Source of the DNA: Platanthera guangdongensis
Lineage: Eukaryota; Streptophyta; Magnoliopsida; Asparagales; Orchidaceae
Assembly: GCA_039583875.1 (NCBI GenBank)
Contig: CM077165.1
Location: 79,534,757-79,598,756, forward strand
Direction: 5' to 3'
Length of the DNA: 64,000 nucleotides
Part shown: positions 9,946 to 21,321 of the stretch, one piece after another
Position numbering within the stretch: position 1 is the stretch's first letter
Layout: each line of letters opens with the position of its first letter
The notes under the pieces: generated by a model
Seen by the model: only the letters and a program-made list of their open reading frames with translations
Database searches by the model: none
Told to the model about the DNA's origin: nothing
Position numbers and translations under genes: made by a program

Positions 9946-12900
9946 GGGTTATATGCAATGATTATGCTATGAAATACAATTATGCCATGATGTGAACATG
10001 CAAGTGCAACTCACCCACTCGACTCTATGTACACAGACCTTTAGTTCCCCTTTCTGGAGCCGAACCTCCTAGGATACCTTCGTAGTGGCAAATGAAAGGG
10101 TGGGTTGGGCATCGCGTACCTCTAAACCGGTAATTGCACTACCGATCAAACCTATCATAAGCCTCAAAGCTGGTGCACTAAGCGGAGCTCCTGCATACTC
10201 TTGTCGGCTGGCACACCGGAATTTATTTGGCCAAGTGCTAAACCACACTTGTCGAGTCAACGTATTCGCGTCGGTGCATCGACTCTGCAATACCGAAGAC
10301 CCACCACCTTATACTTTGTGCACATGCAACCTTGATGTATAACCACCAAGACAAAGCTTCCCGGACCATCCTATCTGTCTCAAACAACAACTGAGTCAAA
10401 GCTCGCCGTGCCAACCTGCCCATCACCAACATCAACCTAGCCAAAGCTCGCCAGACCAACTTGCCCATCACCAAATCCACTGAGCCTACTGACCGAGTGA
10501 CCCAACCTATCACCCCGAGACATTGAGGTGAATGAAGGTGAAACCCTAGACTTACTAGTTACTCTTGCATTCCAGTTTTACCTACAATTTAATTTAGCCC
10601 AGGACAGCCCAAGGTATACCCCGTGAAGGGCTCTCGAAGGCACTTGGAACTACGATGGGATTACGACAAAAGCTCCCTTTCGCAAGGCACTTAATATTAT
10701 TGGTTTCTATCAAATTTCCCAAACTCTTACTTATTGTATTGGATCTAACCCTAGAGTAACTGACACTTCCTCTCCTACGGGAAAAACGATCTTTCGTCGA
10801 TCCCGAGCACCACCTAACACTAGGCAATCCAACACTCTACTCATCCTAACTTCCAATGATGAATTCATTTTTATTTATCCAAACCAGCAAGCATCCAACC
10901 CCAACTCATGTGCCCAAATTCATATTACAACATAACTTCTGCAGCTTTACTAAATGCAGACCAACCAAAGCTATATGAAATGTAAAATGCGAGGTACTCA
11001 AAATATTCATCAAGTATCCCTATAATAATTATTGGGGGTCTATCATGACATTTGTAGCCTAAATCCAGAAATTCATAATTTTCCTATTTATCTGATAATT
11101 TATTTAATTATTCTAGTAAATCAAAAATCCAAGTTTGAACATGAACTGCCCATTTGAGACCAGAAAATGCTCCACCAAATTGATGATAAATTCAAGATGT
11201 TATTTAACACAGAATCCAAGTCTCCCAATTTTCTAGCAAGGTTAAAGCCTCTAATTATAATTTTGAATACAACCTATTTTAATCAGTTTTATGAGGCAAG
11301 TAAAGCAAAACTATTTCCAAAAATTCTAAGAAAATTCAAGGATGATTATAAGGACCTATAAATGCTCTAGATCAAGTTTCATAATTTATGAGCAAGTAAT
11401 GAGCTCTAAACAATTTATTGAACAATTTTCCAAGTTAATGAGCTTGTGAAGTAGGTACTGCAAATATGCATTCAAAAATTCTAATAAAATTCATACATAA
11501 GAAGTAAGGTCTAAAACTCCCTCTGCCAAATTTTCATGACCTTCCAATGGGCAGTGAATTCACAATAACCAAATATTTTAGTAGAGCTAATTCATGCATC
11601 ACAAAGGAAGTACTAACAATATTGATCCAAAATTGCCAATTAAATTTCCAGGGGTTCATTCTACCCCCATGACCACACTACCCAAGTTTCATTACTGTTC
11701 AATGAGTTTTACTAACTTATTCTAGCACTAGAATGTTTGTGCCCTAAACTAGGGTTAGGTTTTTGAGGGGTCTAACCTTTCCCAAATCCCCTAAGATTTT
11801 CACCAGAGGGATTTAGCTACCCTAGCACCCTCCTTACCAAATTTCAAGTTCATACAAGGTCTTTTGACCTCATGCCCTTCACAAGACACAAAAGTCGTTC
11901 CTTAGGGTTTGGTCTTAGGTCTTAGGGCAAATCTATTCCAATCTACCCCATCTTCAATGGGGAGGTGTTAAAAATCATGCCAAGTCAGTGGCCTCAATTT
12001 CAACCTCTATTGAGCTGATTTGGCCACTCAAAAACCTAAAGTGCACTTTTGACCAAAATACCCTTAGGCAAGGTTATGGTTTGCATGATTTGAATTCAAA
12101 CCATCTCCAAATGAGATGAAATTTTAACCAGAGCTTTATAATGCCCAAGCACTACTCACCAAAATATGGGTAAGTTTGGAAGTCATTTGGTCCCTAAATT
12201 ATTTTACCATATAGAAATTAAATAATATCCAAACATATAGAAAAATTGTCCCCAAAAATTCTCAATTTTGGGCAGGACTAGATATGGTCTAGGGTGACTC
12301 CCTGTCCAAATTTCAAGTCATTTGGACCATGGATGAAGGATGGGCATTCATTCTAATGTCTGCCTTGCCCTGGGTATAGACCCCACCAAAATGATGTCCC
12401 TAGTCAAAGCAGGTACCCAAATTGGTTCAAACCAATTTTGAGTTAATGCAGACCCACAACGCTACAATTCATCTGTTGACCATTTTTCCTGAATTAGCAT
12501 CTAGATATTTTTAATAATTAAAAACATTAATTACATTATGTGTGACAGAAATGAAATAAACATACATCATAACCTATAGTCTAATTTATTCTCTACATGA
12601 ATCTTGTCACACTATTGGATGACATCTCGTCATCGTCCCCGTGCCCCAACAACCTGTATTGAATCTACCTGAGCCAACTTCAAATCCCTGCCGCTGGCCA
12701 CCCAGTCACCTCCCTGGCTGGCTACCACCACCACCACCTCCGTTGAGGTGGGGGCGGTCGCTAGGCGGCGACACAGCCGCCAGAGGGGCCCATTCCGGTG
12801 AACCCGATAAGTAATGTTTTGTGGCAAAACATGGAGAGAAGCTCTCTCGATCGGGCTCAATTGAGCCCGAACCTTGGCCCTAAGGATTGCTATGATCTAC

Positions 12901-13419
12901 CTATGGAAGGAGGAGTGGAGGAGGACCTGTTCGGAGGGCTGGAGGCGAGCTGATCTCCGGGTTGCCATGGCGGTGGTGGCGGCGATCAGGTTTCTGCAAC
13001 AGCATAGTTAAACACCTTAAATCGTACAGGTAAAGGTCGTAACATCCTCCCCTCTGCCTGGTGATTCTTTTAAGACTCTCAATTGGGGAAGGGGAAGGGT
13101 GTAACTCCATTGGCCATGAATGGCCATAATGGGCAATTTCGGTTTCACCAAATTTGAAGGGCTGAGCCACCCCACTGGACGGCCACCTCCTGAAAAACTC
13201 CTCCCCTGCTTCACGGAGTTAAAGCCCTTTCAAAAGGGGGAGTTATGGGGCCTCCATGGCCATGATGGCCATTAAACTCCTCTTTCTCTCTCCTCCAAGT
13301 TTGGGTAACCCCCTATTTCTCTATCCTAGTCACCCAATTCTAAATTTGGTGGGCTCAAAATGTGTCTCACCACCTCCTAGACCAATGGGCCACACTTGCC
13401 TAGGTCTAGCCCACTTGGA

Positions 13420-14000
13420 TTGGGTTTGAGTTAGCCACTTAGGCTAGTTTGACCACTTTGACATAAGGGTTGACTTTAGTCAAATTGGCAACTAGGGTTG
13501 ACCCCAATGGGTCCTTGGTGACCGATTGGCCTCCCCTAAAGTCTAGAAGTACTTGGGTAGGGTTAGCTAGCACACTGTAGGTCACTTGCCCCTTAGTTAG
13601 GGCACTTTGAACTTTTTAGAGCTAAGGTTGACTTGGGTCAACTTAGGCTATAGAGTTGACCCCAATGGGTCCTAGGTGACCCATTGACTTCACTTTAGGG
13701 TTAGGAGGGCATGGGTGGGGTCCACTTGGCTAGGGGATGGTCAATTGACCCTAAGTAGGCTAGTTTGACCCATTTGGGGTTAGAGTTGACTTTGGTCAAC
13801 TTAACCACTTTGACTGCCCTCCATGGGTCCACAGTGACCCATTGACCCCACTTTAGGTCTAGGAAGACCCTGATAGGGTTAGTTGGGTTTTACTAGGGCA
13901 CACTGCCCTTAGTTAGGGCACCTTGCCCAATTTAGGCCTAAAGTGGTTCTAGGTCAACTTGGCCACCCTGGGTCGACTCCAATGGACCCATAGGGCTCTA
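13420..14000 (-). promoter_or_regulatory. TTGAC (W-box-like) cluster in M LTR U3
   Basis: The stretch repeats TTGACC/TTGACT and its complement very densely, often as inverted pairs such as GTTGACTTTGGTCAAC and GTTGACTTGGGTCAAC. It lies in the first 800 bp of the LTR on the element strand, that is, in U3. TTGAC[CT] is the core of the WRKY-factor W-box, so stress-responsive control is possible but only inferred. The copy in the 5' LTR is at about 26750-27310. Confidence 0.55.
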
Positions 14001-14273
14001 ATGAACCTCACAATGGATTGGTGAGACCATGGTGGGGTCTTGGAGTATTGGTGAAGCCCCATGATCATCTTAAACTAGGGTTTAGAAATCTACTATTAGC
14101 AGACCATAGTGATCTCACCTACATTCTTAGGTTCAATTGGCCTTCTTGGGTTTCCTAGGGTTTTGTCATGACCTAATCATGACAAAACCACTCCTAGGGG
14201 CCTAGTTGTTTAAGGGATGTTACAAATCCCAATATATAAACAAAAAATTTCGTCCTCGAAATTCTAGTTAGGC

Positions 14274-14723
14274 CTACGAGGTTTCAAATGTGAAAGGAAA
14301 ATTGTAACATCCCGAGATGTTGTGAATAGTACCTGACTGAAAAAACTCCGGGTACCTCTGTTGCATCAAGTCTTGAGGCTCCCATGTGTGCTCCTCTCGT
14401 TCATGATTCCTCCACAGGACCTTGACCAATGGAACCTTCTTGCGACACAAGACTCGTATTCCCTTATCGTAAATCTGGATCGGTTCCAGGTGAACTGACC
14501 GATCAGTTGCTACTGGCCCATCCATGGCTGTAATATGCTTCTCCGGGCGTAGTAGAGCCCTCCTGAGAGCGGATACATAGAACACGTCGTGTAGACTCGC
14601 CAGCTCCGGTGGCAGCTCCAGCCTGTATGCCAAGGGACCGATCCGCTCCCAGACCCTATAAGGTCCCATATATCTTGGGCTGAGCTTCTTCTTCCGACCG
14701 CGTACCCGTGAAACCCCATACAT
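14274..14723 (-). pseudogene. M integrase C-terminal domain and chromodomain
   Basis: The ORF reads GRKKKLSPRYMGPYRVWERIGPLAYRLELP, then LHDVFYVSALRR, then the chromodomain-like VKVLWRNHEREEHTWEPQ and YPEFF. This matches the C-terminal region of Tekay/Del chromovirus Pol. The PRYMGPYRV...YRLELP module contacts DNA, and the chromodomain may target heterochromatin. The segment is open, but the protein it belongs to is broken upstream. The 3' LTR follows after a short spacer (14225-14273). Confidence 0.9.
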
Positions 14724-14867
14724 CGGTCAGATCTTCAAGAATACTCGGTCCCCCACTTGGAACTCCACCTGACGATGCCGAGCGACATAATACTTAGCCT
14801 GTCGGCTCTGTGCCTCTAGCATCCTATCCCGTATCAACCTCACCTGAGCATCGATGCCCTCAACAAA

Positions 14868-15287
14868 CTATGACCCCAAAGCCTTCGGATCCTCATCCTG
14901 AATCCACGACAGCGGAGTCCTACACCTCTGTCCGTTTAGGGCCTCATAATGAGCCATCCTTATGTGGGACTGGTAGCTGTTATTATATGAGAACTCAATC
15001 AGTGGTAATAGCTTCTCCCAAGGCTCACCGCGATCCAATATGCAAAGTCGCAGCAGATCTTCCAAAGTCTGGTTGGTGCATTCCGTCTGCCCATCAGTCT
15101 GGGGATTAAAAGCCGTACTAAATGTCAGCCGCGTGCCCAAGTAATTCTGCACTGATCTCCACTCCCTGGACGTAAACGGCCCATCCTGATCCGATACAAT
15201 CTTCCTTGGTATGTCATGATAACGGATGAACTGCTCCACGAATTTCTGAACCAGCACACCAACCGAGTCATCCTTTCTGATCGGCAT
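14868..15287 (-). pseudogene. M integrase catalytic core
   Basis: Contains KFVEQFIRYHDIPRKIVSDQDGPFTS, with the second catalytic Asp retained, then FNPQTDGQTECTNQTLEDLL with the catalytic Glu, and FSYNNSYQSHIRMAHYEALNGQRCRTPL. It ends at a stop before the C-terminal domain. The N-terminal zinc region continues in the same sense at 15288-15600 but with stops. Confidence 0.9.
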
Positions 15288-15600
15288 GAATCAGGCTACC
15301 TTCATCAGCCGGTCGACGATCACCCATATCAAATAATTTCCCGTCCGCGATCGGGGAAGCCCATGTATAAAGTCCATCGCGATATCATCAAACTTCCACT
15401 CCGGCACTGGGAGTGGCTACAACAATCCTGCGGGGTTTCTACACTCTTCCTTCACCAGCTGGCACGCCTCGTAGTGGGTCACAAAGTAGGTGATATCCTT
15501 CTTCATACTTGGCCAGTACATGGTCTTCTATAGATCCACAGTCATCTTCGTAACTCCCGGGTGTACCGAATACTGACTACAGTGAGCCTTCGTCATGATA
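15288..15600 (-). pseudogene. M integrase N-terminal HHCC region (degenerate)
   Basis: Minus-strand translation shows HCSQYSVHPG, then an in-frame stop, then YWPSMKKDITYFVTHYEACQLVK. Both His and the last Cys are present. The first Cys of the CX2C pair appears as Tyr. The first catalytic Asp segment also falls here but is poorly preserved. Confidence 0.65.
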
Positions 15601-15749
15601 TCTTCTCGAACCTGGCCTCCCTCTGGTATGTAAACCCGTCCTCTGAAACATACTAGGCCATCCATCAGTGTGTAATCTCCAGCTATGGCTGCTTCTAAGG
15701 CCCGGAATATCAGCTCTAGTTTGGCATCCTGCCTTTGTACATCTCTGAC

Positions 15750-16558
15750 TCAGTCTCGAATGCCATCTGGGGCAACCAACGATACTAGGTACTCCCGGTA
15801 CAGCTCAGGGTAATACTCAGACACAAAGGATATCTGCATCTTTTCCAACATCTGGACCAACTCCAAGGCCATCAATTGTGGTCCTGCTCCAGAGTTTGTG
15901 GCCTTCCGGCTCAGTGCATCTGCCACCACATTCGCCTTCCCAGGGTGATAGTGCATCTTGTACTGGTAATATGCTAGGAACTCCACCCACCATCTCTGCC
16001 TGATATTCAGCTCCTTCTGCATGTCCACATACCTCAAGTTTTTGTGATCGGAGTATATGTCGCAGTGGACACCGTATAGATAATGTCGCCAGAATTTCAG
16101 AGCAAATATGACCGCACCCATCTCTAAGTCATGAACATGGTAGTTCTGCTCATGCTTCTTTAGTTGTCGTGAGGCGTACGCTATCACATGACCATTATGC
16201 ATCAGCACTACACCCATGCCCAGGTAGGAAGAGTCGGTGTAGACCTGGAATCCTTCTTTCCCCGAAGGGAGGGAAAGTATAGGAGCCGAGGTTAGTCGAT
16301 CCTTTGGCTCCTGAAAAGACACCTCGCACTGCGGGGTCAGATAAAGGGCACATCCTTCCTCGTTAGGGATGTGAGTGGAAGGGCAATATGAGAGAATCCA
16401 TCCAAAAACTTCCCGTAGTAACCGACAAGTCCTAGAAAACTTCGCACGTCTGTGGCAGACTTCAGCTGCGGCCAATCCCGAACTGCATGAATCTTGGCTG
16501 GGTCCACTGCCAACCGAGCACCACTGATGATATGGCCTAGGAAAGCCACCTCCCTCAA
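15750..16558 (-). pseudogene. M RT connection and RNase H
   Basis: Two overlapping minus-strand frames are needed. One, from 16558, has REVAFLGHIISG and VRSFLGLVGYYGKFLDGFS. The other has the RNase H motifs YTDSSYLGMGVVLM, ASRQLKKHEQNYHVHDLEM, YSDHKNLRYV and [15 protein letters not shown] frameshift lies near 16340-16400. The N-terminal residues of the longer ORF are out of frame and not real. Confidence 0.88.
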
Positions 16559-17269
16559 CTAGAGCTGGCATTTGCTGAAATTCGCATAAAGCTGGTGCTC
16601 CCGCAGTCTTTCGAGAGTCAACGCCAGATGTCGTGTGTGCTCCTCCTCTGTCCTCGAGTAGATGAGGATGTCATCAATAAACATGATGACGAACACATCA
16701 AAATATACCTCGAAAACTCTATTCATGAGGCTCATGGACACCGATGGTGCATTCGTGAGCCTAAAGAGAATCACTGTAAACTCGAACAGCCAATATCTGC
16801 TACTAAAGGCAGTCTTTGGAATGTCCTCCTGGATCCACAGCTGGTAGTAACCCGACCTCAAATTCAATTTTGAAAAGAAATGTGCCCCCTCCAGCTGATC
16901 GGACAACTCATATATCCTTGGAAATGGATAGGTATTCCGGACTGTCAATCGGTTCAGTGCTCAGTAGTCGATGCACAATCTAAGTGTGCCGTCATTCTTC
17001 TTAACGAACAACACCGGGGCTCCCCATGGTGAAGAGCTGGGCCGGACAAATCCGGCTTCCACTAGTTCCAAGTGCTGGCTTCGAAACTCTGTCAACTCCT
17101 TCAGGGACATCCGGTAAGGGGCTCTATATGCCGGCTTAGCCCCGGGCACAAATTGTATCCGAATATCCTGCTCCCGGTGTGGGGGTAGCCCTGACAGCTT
17201 CTCTAGGAATACGTCGGCAAAATCTCGCACCACCGGGATATCCGAGATGGGAACCTTGGCCTCAGCCAT
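16559..17269 (-). pseudogene. M reverse transcriptase
   Basis: The first part (16961-17269) has [26 protein letters not shown] and LCIDY, then a TGA (complement of 16961-16963) where relatives have Arg, again CGA to TGA. The second part (16559-16948) has [45 protein letters not shown] and the catalytic FIDDILIYS. One residue seems deleted in the QEDIPKTAF block. Catalytic Asps remain. Confidence 0.92.
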
Positions 17270-17630
17270 TTAAAACAACACTTCATAGACTTCCTCCCCC
17301 TGCAAGTGGGCCTTGACGGCCAGCATGGATGACAACAAAAGAGGGGGAATAGGTCTAATACCTTCGATGACGATGTAGGAATCCACATGCCTCACAGGAA
17401 GCAGTCAATTTGGGCATGGTTCAAATGTAACCATGTCATGCCCAGGATCAAATCAAAGAATGGCATCTTCAGGATCGTTGCCGGTGCTTCAAATGTCTTT
17501 CCTCTGATCTCCGCCTCCATGTTACAGCGGGCGGTGGTGAATAACTCCGATTAGTCTGGTAGCTGTATCCTCATCATCAGGACTATGAACCGCTCTACGC
17601 CTTCCATCCGTTAAACGAAGGCCTCCTTGT
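17270..17630 (-). pseudogene. M protease remnant, truncated
   Basis: Minus-strand translation shows DLILGMTWLHLNHAQIDCF at about 17400-17460, the protease/RT linker of plant gypsy elements, in a region with stops. The active-site Asp triad and all of gag are missing: sequence similarity to M ends at about 17630, where the truncated LTR of E2 begins. Confidence 0.7.
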
Positions 17631-18086
17631 CTATGTGATTCCTATTTCATTTTACTGCTTAAGTTGCTCGAGTTGCGCCATATTTCATCCACCATCCATC
17701 CGCCCTTGCCGCACTAGTAATTGCTAGTGGCGTGCGTAGTGAAGAGGTGCTTACGACCCTCATTCCGCCGTTCTAACCACCTCATCCGCAAGCCAACTTG
17801 CCCATCCACCCAGTGATTCGGTGCATAGCGGCCCGACTAGTCTTCCATCCTGCCTGGCGAAGCATTGCATAGCGGCGTTGCATAGGAGTAGTTGATAGCC
17901 TTTTATTTTTTATTTCCGCAAATATCAAAACCACCCTTAGTTAGCTCCGACCTAAGGACTTCAATCTCAAGTCCTCCTCGAAATTAACTCCACCTTACTG
18001 TGTTTCTTGAGAGATCGATACTTGGGAAAACTCGCCCATTTTATATTACTTGTGTGACCGGTTCACTGCCGTGATCTTACGCATCA
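17631..18086 (+). repeat. E2 5' LTR, 3' portion only
   Basis: Matches the last part of the 3' LTR (about 22442-22897), from ATTCCTATTTCATTTT through GCCCTTGCCGCACTAG to the terminal CATCA. Similarity ceases to the left at about 17630. Confidence 0.9.
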
Positions 18087-18092
18087 AGTTTT

Positions 18093-18110
18093 TGGCATCG
18101 TTGCCAGGGA
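18093..18110 (+). promoter_or_regulatory. E2 primer-binding site (tRNA-Asp type)
   Basis: TGGCATCGTTGCCAGGGA lies 6 bp after the LTR end. Plant tRNA-Asp(GTC) predicts TGGCGCCGTTGCCGGGGA, so there are two mismatches. Athila/Tat-type elements use the same primer. Confidence 0.8.
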
Positions 18111-18322
18111 ACACAGTCGTGTGAGTTTGTGGAGAGGGAGATAATAGATTGAAGCCCTTTTCCATTTGTGTATATCATTTTTTTTCTTATTTGCTTTGCT
18201 TATTAGAATTTTTATTTTGCTTATTTCTTTTTGACCTTTTCTGATTTTTGATTTAGATAGCAGATCCGTGCTATTTTCATTTTAGTTGTATAGCACTTTT
18301 TCAGCAATTATTTTTGTTCGCG

Positions 18323-19546
18323 ATGGATCCTGATGCTGAGTGCAGTCTACTTAACAGTTTGTGACGATCCATTGATGTCATTGTTGTTATGAATGCTGAG
18401 CATTGCATTCGGTGTTTGTTATGTCAAGGTGTGAGCCACATGTTGAAGGATTGACCTCGTTTGTGCAAGCCTTCTCCCTCTGAGGGCGTGTGCACAACAA
18501 CCTCCCGTTCGTAGAAGACTGTTGTGGACAGGCCTACCAGGGTGTTGCCTGGCCCATACACGGACATAACGCACTTTGCTCGTTCTCTACCCGTTGAGAT
18601 TACTGAAGAATCTCTAACCGCATACAGCTCTTTCATGGGTCCCTCGATTCCTTTTTATGAGCTTCCCTTGAGTGATGACAATCACTCTGGTGTTAGCCAA
18701 CAAAAAAAGGAGCAGGAACTCATGGACCCTCCTGTATGGGACGATGAGATTGTTCCGGTCGTCGACGGGGTGGCGTCAGCGAATGATTTTGCGATGGGGC
18801 ATGCTCATTCTATGCTTGATTTCGAGAGCAGTCTTGCCCCTCCACAATTTTTGTCAGATTGTGCTACTCCATTATTGTGTGAGTCGGTTGATGATGCCGT
18901 ATTTGTGGATGATTCGGTGCCCGAGGTTGTGCTGAAGTGGGATGATGATTCCTCTATCTCCGACAGAGAAGGTGGATCTTTGGAACACTTTTACGCACCA
19001 CGGTGGGATGAGGAATATCCCCTTTCCGATACGGAGGTTTGCACCTCCTTATTGGATGAGGTCATTCCTCTAACCACCGCGGACCTCGAGTTCTCGGATT
19101 CCCCTCAGTACGACTCATATGACACCGACAGTGATCTATGATTGGATCCTACTGAGAGTGACACCGGGTTCACTCTCCCATTTTCTAATTATTTTAGTTC
19201 TTCGTCTCCTTTATTTCTTGATCCCCCTTCTCTATCTGAGCCTGTGCAGGCTGAGTCTCCACGAGTATGCTGGGATGATGATGAGCTTGGTGTTCTTGCC
19301 ATTGCCATCACACCCTGCACACCTGTGGTTGACAATGCCTTGCTAGGCGAGGATACTTTTTGTGATAAGATGAGTGAGGACCAGGCCTCCTCCTCATCCT
19401 ATTTCCTATTTCCTCTACCTGCAAGGAGCAGGTATGATTATTTAGGCAGAGGGGTAGCTGTTCTATCACCGTATCGGTACCCGTTACCGAAACGGATATT
19501 GGAACAGTTACCTGTGCATTTTTCTTTTCATAGGCCCATTAGCTAG
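18323..19546 (+). pseudogene. E2 single ORF: CCHC-knuckle acidic protein (Gag-like?), broken
   Basis: From ATG 18323 one frame reads about 408 codons, interrupted by TGA 18362, TGA near 18452, TAG near 18512 and TGA 19139. The N-terminus has CLLCQGVSHMLKD followed by a stop exactly where the last Cys of CX2CX4HX4C belongs, a Cys to TGA change. The middle is rich in Asp, Glu and Ser (for example VLKWDDDSSISDRE). The C-terminus YRYPLPKR...LPVHFSFHRPI matches the end of the E5 ORF. No capsid, protease or RT motif is recognised. It may be a Gag-type nucleic-acid-binding protein of a pol-less element; its exact role is unknown. Confidence 0.7.
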
Positions 19547-21307
19547 AACCTTTTCGTAGCCGAATAAGTCATGCTGGGATGACAATAACCCCAGTACTTA
19601 TCTTTTATTTCTTGCATTTTTTATGTCTATTTAGTTTTAGTATTTCTTTGTAGTTTGTATATTTTTGTTTTGTTTTTGCGGAGCTCACCCCTACAGGTAT
19701 TCTGGACAACTTCGCATTGGCGGGGTTGTGATTCTTCGTATGGCGGGCCTGCTTCAGGTTTTCACGAATCTTCTGGTATGCTCACTGGCTGAGCATTGGG
19801 TAACCTCTTCCTTTAGCTCTTTATGATCTGAATTTCTCTATCATATGTTGTGTAGTTTAGTTTAAGTCTTGGGGATAGCCAGTATTTGTTTCCTTTTGCA
19901 CGCACACATTTCTTGTGCATACTAGAAGCTTTTATTGTTATATTTCGATTAATTCATTGCATCACACCACTGCACCCACATGAGCGCGTGCTTAGCCTTT
20001 TGCGTGCTGCGAGTTAAACTCGTTTCTTTTGTATGATTTGGGAAAATTATGGTGCTGGCTTAGGATTGTGAGACGGGGTAAAATGTTGAACCTGCTGTGC
20101 TCCTAGTCGACTGCTCTAGTCTCGTGCAGAAATTCGAGTAGATTTAATTTTTCTGTATGCTTATGGTTTTATACTTTTCTATTTGCATAAAGATCTTTTT
20201 TTTCTACTCAAAAAAAATTGGTGAATCGGGTGTGAATCCGATGGTAGCTTAGGGATGTGTGTAGACGGCCGTTAGGTTCATATTGCTAGAGCCGGGAGGA
20301 TGGATAGTCTTTCTCGTTGGCTAAGAACTTGCCCCAAGCTATTTTTGAAGCATGGGTATAGGTTAGTTCACTTTCATGAGCGTGATGTAGGCCATCATTT
20401 TGGCTCGGTTGAGATTTGTACCGTTCCTAACGTCTTGTACTCGCTAGCCTCGTTGTGCCTACCCATTCTTTTGATTCAGCTCCACCTTTATTTCACCAAA
20501 GCCTCAAAGCCGATCCTAGTCGCACTCCCAAGTCGAGCTTTAGAGTTTTACATTTTTCATGTTGGGGTGTTGATGTGGTGCTTTTACATGAGAATATGTG
20601 GACGTGCTCCAAAGCTTATATTTGCTGAAATTATTAAAAGAGAAGCGATTTGAAAAAGAAAAAGAAAAGTTAAAAAAATGATGTTAATTGTGAACAAGTG
20701 AAAAGTAAAAGTAAAATTGAAAATATTATTTGAGATGTGAGTATTTTTGGAGTAGGCGGTGCACACACCCATATGTTAAAAGTTAAGTCTGGGGGTGTGG
20801 TGTACCCGCATATATTTTAGTTAGCTGATGGATTCTTTCTTTGATAGTTCATTTAGGTTAGGTGCATAGCCATCCTGTTTATCTTTGTTTACCTCACCGA
20901 AATCCAAGCCCCATCTCTTCACCTAAAGTTCTACTGATTCGTGTGTGAACCAAACAAGTGCCGTGGAGAGAATGCGAAAGGGCAAGTATATGGTCACCGA
21001 CATTGGTGGATTCCTTTGGAGGTTATCCCGAGCCCCGATCTTTCGCAATGCTCGCCTAGCGATTAGTCTACTTTCTCCCTACGCATGACCAGATGATTCA
21101 CCGTGATTCCATTTTTGAGTAGTAATAAAATGTTGATACACATTGTGAAAAATATAAACTATTTTGCATACTTAGAAATTTCTTCTATTATATTTTTACG
21201 CGTGCGAGCATGCGACTTCGCATGGTACTCCGTATCGCAATTTCTTTGTTAACTATTATTTTTACCTATCTGCTTAAATTTTGTTTGCTCGGGACGCGTT
21301 AACAATT
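19547..21307 (+). other. E2 conserved non-coding internal region
   Basis: There is no ORF shared with E5, yet blocks align between them: ACCCACATGAG (19976), AACTTGCCCCAAGCTA (20326), CAGCTCCACCT near 20480, and the GCCCCGATCTT...GCAATGCTC block with CTACTTTCTCC at 21034-21080. An A-rich tract lies at 20651-20690. Polypurine-like boxes are at 19864 (degenerate) and 20785. The small ORF at 20300-20653 is not kept in frame in E5. The region may hold packaging or replication signals. Confidence 0.7.
20785..20799 (+). promoter_or_regulatory. Internal polypurine-like box of E2
   Basis: AAGTCTGGGGGTGTG is identical to the terminal polypurine box of E5 and lies 523 bp before the E2 terminal box. 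It could act as a central plus-strand primer site. Confidence 0.5.
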
Positions 21308-21321
21308 AAGTCTGGGGGGTG
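21308..21321 (+). promoter_or_regulatory. Terminal polypurine tract of E2
   Basis: AAGTCTGGGGGGTG directly precedes the TGATGAGTCC start of the 3' LTR at 21322. Confidence 0.8.

Larger units (their letters stand above)
9093..14224 (-). repeat. M 3' LTR (complete)
   Basis: On the minus strand it starts TGTAACATCCC at 14224 and ends at 9093, where the family TG/CA terminus reads TC on the plus strand. Its 4,645-bp part 9580-14224 matches 22898-27543 (4,646 bp) throughout. It contains stem-loops near 9719-9945, non-coding AT-rich DNA, and a TTGAC-rich tract at about 13420-14000. All ORFs inside are short and unsupported. Confidence 0.9.

Noticed and set aside
18093..18110. tRNA-Asp-like sequence (also at 30620 and 52972) as a tRNA gene
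   Set aside because: Only the 3'-end complement is present, directly after an LTR. It is a primer-binding site, not a tRNA gene.
20300..20653. 117-codon ORF in E2 as a possible second gene
   Set aside because: The aligned E5 region (about 55120-55330) does not keep the frame, and no domain is recognised. The nucleotide blocks, not the ORF, are conserved.
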